Assembly (NCBI GenBank): GCA_005884605.1
Contig: VBBE01000161.1
Span: 1-6,587 of the forward strand
DNA from: Candidatus Bathyarchaeota archaeon
GTDB lineage: Archaea > Thermoproteota > Bathyarchaeia > 40CM-2-53-6
Reading direction: 5' to 3'
DNA length: 6,587 nucleotides
How positions within the stretch are numbered: position 1 is the first letter of the stretch; every line of letters starts with the position of its first letter. Positions 1 through 3,926 of this stretch are shown here, in pieces. A program made the translations under genes and the position numbers. The notes beneath the pieces were generated by a model. It was not told the origin of the DNA, searched no databases, and saw nothing but the letters and a program-made list of their open reading frames with translations.

Positions 1-1
1 G

Positions 2-94
2 GGTATGCTGTTCGATATCGGATACGCTGACGGGATCACGCCAGTACTAGCGGTCCCTGAGCGGCCGGTCCCCAACGGTGCAAATGCAGGCTGA
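2..94 (+). CDS. Possible C-terminal end of an unidentified protein (partial at left edge)
   Basis: One forward frame is open from the window edge to a TGA at 92-94. It gives about 30 residues ending ...PVPNGANAG, with mostly G/C third positions like the genes to the right. The other two forward frames stop sooner (TGA and TAG within about 50 bp). No family is recognisable from so short a piece, and an open run of 30 codons can occur by chance. An ATG at 5-7 lies in the frame, so a tiny standalone ORF is possible, but a gene continuing from outside the window is more likely. If real, it ends just before the inverted repeat at 93-129. Confidence 0.3.
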   Translation, partial: GMLFDIGYADGITPVLAVPERPVPNGANAG

Positions 95-129
95 TCACAG
101 CAACAACATCGAACAACCATATTGTGATC
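93..129. repeat. Inverted repeat, 7-bp perfect arms
   Basis: GATCACA at 93-99 is the exact reverse complement of TGTGATC at 123-129, with 23 bases between the arms. The arm spacing (30 bp start to start, about three helical turns) is close to that of the inverted repeat upstream of vapB at 1162-1201 (29 bp). Both sit just left of a copy of the 72-bp direct repeat. The arms are not the same sequence. It could be a regulator binding site, but 7-bp arms can arise by chance. Confidence 0.35.
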
Positions 130-253
130 GCTTACTCCGTTCTTTCTGGCAAGGACCACCACCCACGAAAGTTATCCGTTCAAAGAAGAGGCGATCCTGC
201 AGAGGCCGGGTTAGCTCCTTGTATCGTCTTCCAGATCACTCAAGCAACGAGCT
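95..253. other. Gene-poor stretch with inverted repeat and repeat copy A
   Basis: I see no convincing coding region here on either strand. The stretch holds a 7-bp perfect inverted repeat (GATCACA at 93-99 and TGTGATC at 123-129) and copy A of a 72-bp imperfect direct repeat (147-218), both listed separately. It leads into the promoter-like sequence of the decayed RusA copy. Confidence 0.6.
147..218. repeat. 72-bp imperfect direct repeat, copy A
   Basis: This segment aligns with 1204-1275 in the same orientation. Exact shared blocks are ACCACCCACGAA (158-169 against 1215-1226), GATCCTGCAG (193-202 against 1251-1260) and GTTAGCTCC (210-218 against 1267-1275). Less conserved sequence with small compensating indels lies between them. 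Conserved blocks separated by drift suggest an old duplication. I see no stable reading frame shared by the two copies, so a non-coding or regulatory role is more likely than a protein. Copy A precedes the decayed RusA head. Confidence 0.6.
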
Positions 254-274
254 TTGATGTCGTTAGCTCAAGTT

Positions 275-321
275 TTCCAAAACACTAATCCCCTAGATCG
301 CGATTTTGAGTTTCAGCGAGC
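275..321 (+). promoter_or_regulatory. Promoter-like upstream sequence of the decayed RusA copy
   Basis: The 47 bases before the former start codon match the 46 bases before the intact rusA start (2635-2680) at roughly 80% identity with one gap. The shared blocks include TTCCAAAA, ACTAATC, CTAG and TCGCGAT. Conservation of non-coding upstream sequence shows that the duplication included the promoter. The A-rich/TAATC segment lies at about the distance expected of an archaeal BRE/TATA element for a leaderless transcript. The promoter role is inferred. Confidence 0.4.
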
Positions 322-536
322 ATGTTTGGCTGAACAAATTGAGACTGAAAGGATACTTTTCCACCTGACTGTTGCTCCTTTTGAGCCGTTGACTCCTGGT
401 AGTGGTGGGGGAGTGTTGTTGAGAGGAAGGAGAAGCTTGCCAAGGCTATTAGAGAGAGTTTCCGAGGCCCCTTTGGGTAGAGGATGAGATGAAGGGCCAA
501 GTCTAGAAACCGGGTCAACTAGTAAGCTTGGTACAG
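322..536 (+). pseudogene. Decayed 5' part of a RusA-like gene
   Basis: This is a broken paralogue of the intact RusA-like gene at 2681-3178, covering about its first 60 codons. The stretch LAEQIETERILFHLTVAPFE matches the intact LAEQLEAQEILLDLTIAPFE, and both then read PLTPG. An extra T after the old ATG (322-324) throws the start out of frame, giving ATG TTT GGC TGA. After PLTPG the homology moves to another frame, ERKEKLAKAIRES matching intact EKKEKLANAIKER, and then meets TAG and TGA stops. Nucleotide similarity fades near 536, before the conserved RusA catalytic motif, so the resolvase active site is absent. A 77-residue ORF (254-487) spans the region using an unrelated upstream ATG and is probably an artefact of the decay. 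Many codons end in T or A, unlike the GC-rich neighbours. Confidence 0.8.
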
Positions 537-568
537 ATACAATCGTACCTGCGACAGTCGGGGCCGGC

Positions 569-940
569 TCAGATGAGTGTGACCCTTTCCAGCCCTTGGA
601 AGTGGTGGTCGCTTGTGATGAGCTCGGCCTTGTAGTGTTTGGCGATGGCGTAGATGATGCTGTCGACGGTTCCCAGTCCTGACTTGAGGCCTAGATCGGC
701 GGCGGCGACTGCGGTGCGCACGTCCAGGGGGACCATGTTGGTGCCGTCCAAGTGGGCGTAGGCCTCCAGCGCCTTCTCTTCCCCCTTGTCCTTCTTGATC
801 TTTCGATACACCTCGAGGACCACTATGGTCGGTGTGAGAATCTGGTCCGGGGCATTTTCGACGACGTGTTTCTCGTAGAGTTCGGCTTTCGGTCCCTTTC
901 CGAGATATTCTATCCAGCCTGTCGAGTCGATGAGAATCAG
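569..940 (-). CDS. vapC: PIN-domain ribonuclease toxin, VapC family
   Basis: This is a VapC-type toxin, a PIN-fold Mg2+-dependent endoribonuclease normally held inactive by VapB. Read from a CTG at 940-938 it is 123 residues, the usual VapC length. It begins (L/M)ILIDSTGWIEYL, placing the first PIN acid at D5. The other acids are E43 (VVLEVY), D93 (GTVDSIIYA) and D111 (ITSDHHF), so the catalytic quartet appears complete. No ATG, GTG or TTG lies at the expected start. The first canonical start in frame is GTG at 823, which would delete D5 and a third of the fold. The CTG overlaps the vapB stop as CTGA, the arrangement usually seen as ATGA, so translational coupling with rare CTG initiation is the best reading. 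The alternative is a toxin that lost its start and is now silent. It is cytoplasmic and downstream of vapB in one operon. Confidence 0.85.
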   Translation of the reverse strand: MILIDSTGWIEYLGKGPKAELYEKHVVENAPDQILTPTIVVLEVYRKIKKDKGEEKALEAYAHLDGTNMVPLDVRTAVAAADLGLKSGLGTVDSIIYAIAKHYKAELITSDHHFQGLERVTLI

Positions 941-1146
941 CGCCGGTCGCCTTCGTCCCGGAGCCCTTTCGAGGTCACCCCTGCAGCCATCCCTTTCAGC
1001 TCCTTCAATGGACGAATCGGGACAAGGTGGACAACCCCATCCTTCTCTATGACAGCGACCTTCTGTCCAGGTTTAAGCTTCAGCCTATCCCTCACATCAC
1101 TCGGTATGACCACCTGATACTTCGGAGACACTGTAACAGTAGCCAC
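937..1146 (-). CDS. vapB: AbrB/SpoVT-type antitoxin, VapB family
   Basis: This 69-residue protein has a SpoVT/AbrB (swapped-hairpin) DNA-binding domain at about residues 1-47, with the typical strand pattern VTVSPKYQVVIPSDVR, then LKLKPGQKVAVIEKDG and VVHLVPI. The rest (LKELKGMAAGVTSKGL) is the usual kind of C-terminal tail that wraps around and blocks the PIN toxin. It should neutralise the adjacent VapC and autorepress the operon. The start is GTG (1146-1144), preceded by a weak AGGT motif. No better start is available near the conserved first strand. The stop TGA overlaps the presumed CTG start of vapC. An inverted repeat at 1162-1201 brackets an AT-rich box just upstream and is the likely operator. 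Confidence 0.9.
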   Translation of the reverse strand: MATVTVSPKYQVVIPSDVRDRLKLKPGQKVAVIEKDGVVHLVPIRPLKELKGMAAGVTSKGLRDEGDRR

Positions 1147-1161
1147 GGTTATCTCAACCTA

Positions 1162-1201
1162 CGTACAACGATCAGTCTATCGAAATAAGGATTGTTGTAC
1201 G
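1162..1201 (-). promoter_or_regulatory. Candidate vapBC operator/promoter with inverted repeat
   Basis: The arms CGTACAACGAT (1162-1172) and ATTGTTGTACG (1191-1201) are reverse complements at 10 of 11 positions, with 18 bases between them. On the minus strand the spacer contains CCTTATTTCG (1190-1181), a plausible if weak archaeal TATA-like element about 40 bp before the vapB GTG. VapB and VapBC dimers commonly bind inverted repeats in their own promoters, so autoregulation is the natural reading. The sequence shows the repeat; operator function is inferred. Confidence 0.6.
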
Positions 1202-1203
1202 AA

Positions 1204-1275
1204 TGACAAGAACAACCACCCACGAATATCAATCGATCTTTAGAGAAAGTGATCCTGCAGCGGCCGGTTAGCTCC
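1204..1275. repeat. 72-bp imperfect direct repeat, copy B
   Basis: This is the second copy of the segment at 147-218, sharing the blocks ACCACCCACGAA, GATCCTGCAG, GGCCGG and GTTAGCTCC in the same order and direction. It lies immediately beyond the vapBC operator repeat. Together, copies A and B bracket the decayed RusA head and the vapBC operon (about 1.06 kb start to start). This could mark the boundaries of a duplication or an old insertion. No target-site or integrase signature was found to decide. Confidence 0.6.
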
Positions 1276-1440
1276 AATATCGCTAGCTCCCGTCTGTCGT
1301 CGGGCCCCTCTCTAGTTCAGATACGACCGACGCTCGTTCTCAACAAGGGAGCAGTGCTCCCAGCAACCACGACCTGATCCTTGGGTATCAGCTAGGCCGC
1401 GCCAACCAACGTAAATAGTTGAACCAATCAATAATACGAG
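1276..1440. other. Intergenic stretch with a perfect hairpin and a candidate promoter
   Basis: No supported gene lies between copy B and the TTG start at 1441. A perfect 6-bp stem with a 3-base loop is present at 1347-1361 (GGGAGC-AGT-GCTCCC), with no T-run after it. GTAAATAG (1411-1418) is centred about 26 bp before the start of the downstream gene, the spacing expected of an archaeal TATA box serving a leaderless transcript. A minus-strand ORF that runs through here has no recognisable features. Confidence 0.5.
1411..1418 (+). promoter_or_regulatory. Candidate archaeal TATA box
   Basis: GTAAATAG is centred about 26 bases before the TTG start at 1441, which fits a leaderless transcript of the DUF5678-like/protease pair. 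No Shine-Dalgarno motif precedes that start. The element is short and weak, so this is tentative. Confidence 0.35.
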
Positions 1441-1728
1441 TTGAGAAACTTGGCCCCTCGTAGACGGCGCTTGAGTGATACGATCTCTCCCGAACTGCTG
1501 CGGGAGGCTCGGACCAGACAACGAGACGAGAAATGGCTCAGCAGGGCCTCCACCCCTGTCTTGCGAAGATATCGTGGAAAGTACGTGGCTGTAAAGAACA
1601 GGAAGATACTAGCCTCCAGTCCCACCATGAAGGGCTTGTACGAAAAGATCGACAAACTCAACCCTGGAATGGTTCTAATAACGAGGATCGAAAAGCCCTC
1701 GCTTCTAGTATATGTCGAGCTTCACTAA
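1441..1728 (+). CDS. DUF5678-like small protein, partner of the aspartic protease
   Basis: This is a 95-residue basic protein. Residues 1-40 are charged and probably helical or disordered. Residues about 43-90 (RRYRGKYVAVKNRKILASSP, then GLYEKIDKL and MVLITRIEKPSLLVYV) resemble DUF5678, a small alpha/beta domain of unknown function with a G-K-W/Y-V-A-V core. The frame has a TAA at 1432-1434, so the start must follow it. TTG at 1441 gives the longest product, and TTG at 1450 or 1471 are alternatives. The 3' end overlaps the protease gene by 17 bases, implying co-transcription and possibly coupled translation. DUF5678-type genes beside retropepsin-like genes recur in archaeal genomes as I recall, but the biochemical role is unknown. 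It could be a substrate, inhibitor or regulator of the protease. Confidence 0.65.
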   Translation: MRNLAPRRRRLSDTISPELLREARTRQRDEKWLSRASTPVLRRYRGKYVAVKNRKILASSPTMKGLYEKIDKLNPGMVLITRIEKPSLLVYVELH

Positions 1729-2131
1729 GAGCTGGATGAGGCAGAAGACCCACACCGGGACCACTCATCGTCCCATTGTAGATCTGGTCTTCAAAGAGAA
1801 GAAAAACTACAACCTCTACTCGTTCATCGTAGACAGCGGTGCAGACATCTCCCTCGCCCCACGTCAGCTTGCAGAGCGCATCGGCCTCAACTGGGCAAGA
1901 GGCTCGAGAATAAGCCTAACAGGAATATCTCCCAAGCCAGAATGTTCCGTTGATGGTCGAATCCAAGAAGCAGCGGCATTCCTCCCTGATCTCGCTCTCA
2001 ACCTGTCTCTGTCAATATGCTTCGCTGATGGCAACGCACCATACCTGATCGGACGAGAAGGATTCTTTGATCGGTTCAATATCACACTCGACAAGAAAAA
2101 GCGAAGAACACTCTTCAGATTGACACGCTAA
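1712..2131 (+). CDS. Retropepsin-like aspartic protease
   Basis: This 139-residue protein has one aspartic-protease half-domain, so the active enzyme should be a homodimer as in retropepsins. The catalytic motif is FIVDSGADIS, with D41 followed by S-G-A, preceded by strand PIVDLVFKE. A flap-like region follows (about 65-85), and the C-terminal YLIGREGFFDRFNITLD (111-127) is the family's usual L-I/L-G-R/D-x-F-F...F-x-I-x-x-D ending. There is no signal peptide or transmembrane segment, so it is cytoplasmic. ATG 1712 overlaps the upstream gene. ATG 1736 lies 7 bases after that gene's TAA with GAGCTGG before it, and is a credible alternative that loses only eight residues. The substrate is unknown. 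The overlap with the DUF5678-like gene suggests a functional pair. Confidence 0.8.
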   Translation: MSSFTKSWMRQKTHTGTTHRPIVDLVFKEKKNYNLYSFIVDSGADISLAPRQLAERIGLNWARGSRISLTGISPKPECSVDGRIQEAAAFLPDLALNLSLSICFADGNAPYLIGREGFFDRFNITLDKKKRRTLFRLTR

Positions 2132-2156
2132 GAAGTAAAGGGCTTGACGAAGATAG

Positions 2157-2246
2157 GACGAGGGTTATCGGATTATCATCGAAGAACACCATGATCCAGA
2201 GATGCAGCGAACGCTCAAACAGTACTACGCGAAAATACCAGCATGA
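2157..2246 (+). pseudogene. Decayed 3' end of a RusA-like gene
   Basis: The 29 codons DEGYRIIIEEHHDPEM...KIPA end in TGA at 2244-2246. They match the intact RusA-like protein from residue 129 (DEGYRLIIEEHHDPEM...KVPA) at 24 of 29 residues and about 82% of bases. An in-frame TAG (2154-2156) comes immediately before, and faint similarity upstream (GACGAAGAT against AACAGGGAAAAA) is out of frame by one base. The rest of the gene, including the catalytic motif, is missing. Its TGA overlaps an ATG (ATGA at 2243-2246) that opens the next ORF. It is a remnant of a second or third copy of the gene, not a functional resolvase. Confidence 0.8.
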
Positions 2247-2614
2247 TCTTCCAGCTCCTGTATCGGAGCCTCCCTCCCGTTTATCGTCGGCATCCTCTCT
2301 GGTTTAGATGGCTAACGCACATTCTCGGCAGGGAGCAATTCGTATGTTCTTCGTCGAACAACACACCTGGCTCCTCAACTATGTCGGTCCAGGCTCGCCG
2401 GAGACGAGCGTTCATAACGCACCCGATTCCAGGCTGCGCTACCCCTGGATTCCCTACTCTCTGTCTTGCCTACGACCCGGTTTTAGTCGTACTGAATTAT
2501 CTGTTCTGGGTCGGGCTCTCTTTTGCCGTTCTGACCCTGGCCAGTTGGGTTCGCACCCGCGGCGCAAAGCTCCATTCCAAGGAACAGCTTCCCAAAATCC
2601 TCATCAAGAGGTAA
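2247..2614 (+). pseudogene. Probable decayed small two-helix membrane protein gene
   Basis: Three frames in succession carry parts that look like one small membrane protein. First is a hydrophobic stretch CIGASLPFIVGILSGL in the frame of 2247, closed by TAA at 2313-2315. Next is a hydrophilic middle in the frame of 2308 (HTWLLNYVGPGSPETSV, RLRYPWIPYS) with good GC-ending codons. Last is a strong transmembrane segment in the frame of 2243 (DPVLVVLNYLFWVGLSFAVL, then TLASWVRTR). Small archaeal proteins with an N-terminal helix, an extracytoplasmic middle and a C-terminal helix have this layout. The uninterrupted ORF 2243-2614 (123 aa) would join the real C-terminus to an unlikely N-terminus. 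A genuine single-pass protein starting at ATG 2243 or 2384 is the alternative. Confidence 0.45.
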
Positions 2615-2634
2615 TGACCGATCGACTCGCGGGC

Positions 2635-2680
2635 TTCCAAAAAACTAATCTTCTAGGTCGCGATCTGAGTCAAAGCGACC
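2635..2680 (+). promoter_or_regulatory. Promoter-like region of rusA, conserved in the decayed copy
   Basis: About 80% of these 46 bases match the sequence before the decayed head copy (275-321). The conserved TTCCAAAA-ACTAATC block lies about 28-45 bases before the ATG, where an archaeal BRE/TATA pair for a leaderless mRNA would be. No Shine-Dalgarno motif is present (GTCAAAGCGACC precedes ATG), consistent with leaderless translation. Confidence 0.4.
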
Positions 2681-3178
2681 ATGTTGGCTGAACAACTTGA
2701 AGCTCAGGAGATCCTCCTCGACCTCACAATCGCCCCGTTCGAGCCATTAACCCCCGGCAACGGGCAGAATACGGGCGAGAAGAAAGAGAAGCTCGCCAAC
2801 GCCATCAAAGAACGAATCTCTGAGGACAATCTCGAACGGCTCAGACACCAACTGGCCGGGCGACTCGTCGGAATAACCGTTGTTTTCTTGCTCTGGAAGG
2901 GATCACCCAATATCACAAACACTCGTCCCGTGAAGGACTTGGACAATCTCCTCAAGATAGTGTTCGATGTCTTACGACAAGGACCCACAGGCCTGGGGAT
3001 AATCGAGGAGGACAGCTACATCGGCGAAGTATACGCCACCAAACAACTCGTCAACAGGGAAAAAGACGAAGGATACAGGCTAATCATCGAAGAACACCAT
3101 GATCCAGAAATGTTACAAACGCTCAAACAGTACTACTCGAAAGTACCCGCCTATCAAAACAAAGCTGATTCGACGTAA
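2681..3178 (+). CDS. RusA-family Holliday junction resolvase-like endonuclease
   Basis: This 165-residue protein has the RusA core. A strand ITVVFLLWKGS (about 65-75) is followed by RPVKDLDNLLKIVFDVL (83-99). D86, D88 and K92 correspond to the metal-binding D70 and D72 and to K76 of E. coli RusA. IIEEDSYIGEV (108-117) supplies the acidic position, D111, corresponding to D91. K121 and GYRLIIEE (131-138) complete the fold. RusA enzymes resolve four-way DNA junctions as dimers. In bacteria they are mostly phage-derived. Compared with E. coli RusA (120 aa), this protein has an N-terminal extension and a C-terminal tail of about 25 residues. Both ends are preserved in the decayed copies. ATG 2681 is supported because upstream similarity between copies is non-coding in character. 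Specificity is unproven. Confidence 0.8.
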   Translation: MLAEQLEAQEILLDLTIAPFEPLTPGNGQNTGEKKEKLANAIKERISEDNLERLRHQLAGRLVGITVVFLLWKGSPNITNTRPVKDLDNLLKIVFDVLRQGPTGLGIIEEDSYIGEVYATKQLVNREKDEGYRLIIEEHHDPEMLQTLKQYYSKVPAYQNKADST

Positions 3179-3179
3179 A

Positions 3180-3770
3180 CTATGGAGAGGCTTGTTCTAG
3201 TTGGACCAGACGTTTCTTCGCTGAACGCACGATCATTGCTCCGTTTGTCATGGCGAGGACACCTGCGATGATTAGCCCGGTAAATACTAGGGCGAGCGTG
3301 GAAGCGAAGATTATCGTAGCCAGGATTCCGAGGACCATGAGTACAATGCCGCTGTAGACCATTCTAATTCCCTTCTTTCGCGATAGTTCCCAGCTGACAG
3401 GCGGGTTAACCATTGCCTGTTGAGGTGCCTGAAAGTCGCCGAGACGGAACCATAAGTCCGATAGAAGCTCGTTCCAATTCGCGCGAGCCTGGTCTATACG
3501 TGAGCGGACATCCGATGCGTTAAGCGAGGCCGGCTTCAATTCCACTCTGACCAGCACGTCACGGTCTTCCTGGGATATGTTGAAAATGATCGTCTTCTTG
3601 GCATCCTTCTTCCAACCCATCGGTTGGAGTGATCTACCGTGCGAAGCCTCGATAAAAGCGGGCGGCTGGGACTGTTTGACCTTAGCTTTCTGCGACCCCA
3701 ACCATTCCTCGATTATCGGATAGACCCTGCCGGTTGTCGTCTCGGGTACGCGATGCTCGAACGTTATCAT
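3180..3770 (-). CDS. Conserved-looking membrane protein of unknown function, C-terminal helical hairpin
   Basis: Read from ATG 3770 this is a 196-residue protein. Residues 1-130 form a soluble domain with alternating strand- and helix-like segments (MITFEHRVPETTTGRVYPII, KKTIIFNISQEDRDVLVRVE, ANWNELLSDLWFRLG). Two transmembrane helices follow, at about 136-158 and 160-182, with a basic tail RSAKKRLVQ. There is no signal peptide, so it is probably anchored by the hairpin with both ends on the cytoplasmic side. The frame stays open up to a TTG at 3926, but the extra 52 residues are arginine-rich and low in structure, so ATG 3770 is preferred. TTGTAATAAG on the minus strand near 3815-3806 is a possible TATA element. 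It converges on rusA with one base between the stops. The overall feel is that of an archaeal orphan family; I do not know a function. Confidence 0.75.
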   Translation of the reverse strand: MITFEHRVPETTTGRVYPIIEEWLGSQKAKVKQSQPPAFIEASHGRSLQPMGWKKDAKKTIIFNISQEDRDVLVRVELKPASLNASDVRSRIDQARANWNELLSDLWFRLGDFQAPQQAMVNPPVSWELSRKKGIRMVYSGIVLMVLGILATIIFASTLALVFTGLIIAGVLAMTNGAMIVRSAKKRLVQLEQASP

Positions 3771-3926
3771 GCGCTCTACCGAGAGGTACCGCTTCCGCCG
3801 CTCCAGCTTATTACAACACCGCTCTGTCGAAACGAGCTCGTCTGCATCAGCAGCACGATCTTGCAGAGAACTAGCTCTTAGCCTTCCGTAAGTTCTAACT
3901 ATCGCCCATTCGCGTCTCGGCTCCAA
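3771..3926. promoter_or_regulatory. Divergent intergenic region between the membrane protein and the S9 peptidase
   Basis: These 156 bases separate the two divergent starts (ATG 3770 on minus, ATG 3927 on plus) and must hold both promoters if the starts are right. TTATTAC (3808-3814) reads on the minus strand as a TATA-like GTAATAA, about 40 bases before the minus gene. TTCTAACTATCG (3893-3904) is a weak candidate for the plus gene. Neither gene has a convincing Shine-Dalgarno site. Confidence 0.35.

Noticed and set aside
193..202. Resemblance of GATCCTGC in both 72-bp repeats to the start of 16S rRNA (TTGATCCTGCCGG).
   Set aside because: The match is under 10 bases and does not extend into any other conserved 16S sequence.
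254..487. Intact 77-residue protein gene.
   Set aside because: Its middle matches RusA but the start and end are in the wrong frame relative to the paralogue, so it is a by-product of frameshifts.
752..1117. 121-residue plus-strand ORF.
   Set aside because: It lies entirely opposite vapC and vapB, which have clear motifs; it is an antisense shadow without features.
1261..1320. tRNA-like pieces in repeat copy B (GGTTAGCTCC followed by pairable TAGC/GCTA and CCCG/CGGG).
   Set aside because: There is no matching 3' acceptor strand, no proper T arm, and the would-be anticodon loop has the wrong size.
1308..1661. Overlapping minus-strand ORFs of 69 and 77 residues.
   Set aside because: They have no recognisable motifs and are largely opposite the DUF5678-like gene.
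3771..3926. N-terminal extension of the minus-strand membrane protein to TTG 3926.
   Set aside because: The extra 52 residues are arginine-rich without structure, and the ATG at 3770 begins a well-formed strand; the TTG also directly abuts the divergent peptidase start.
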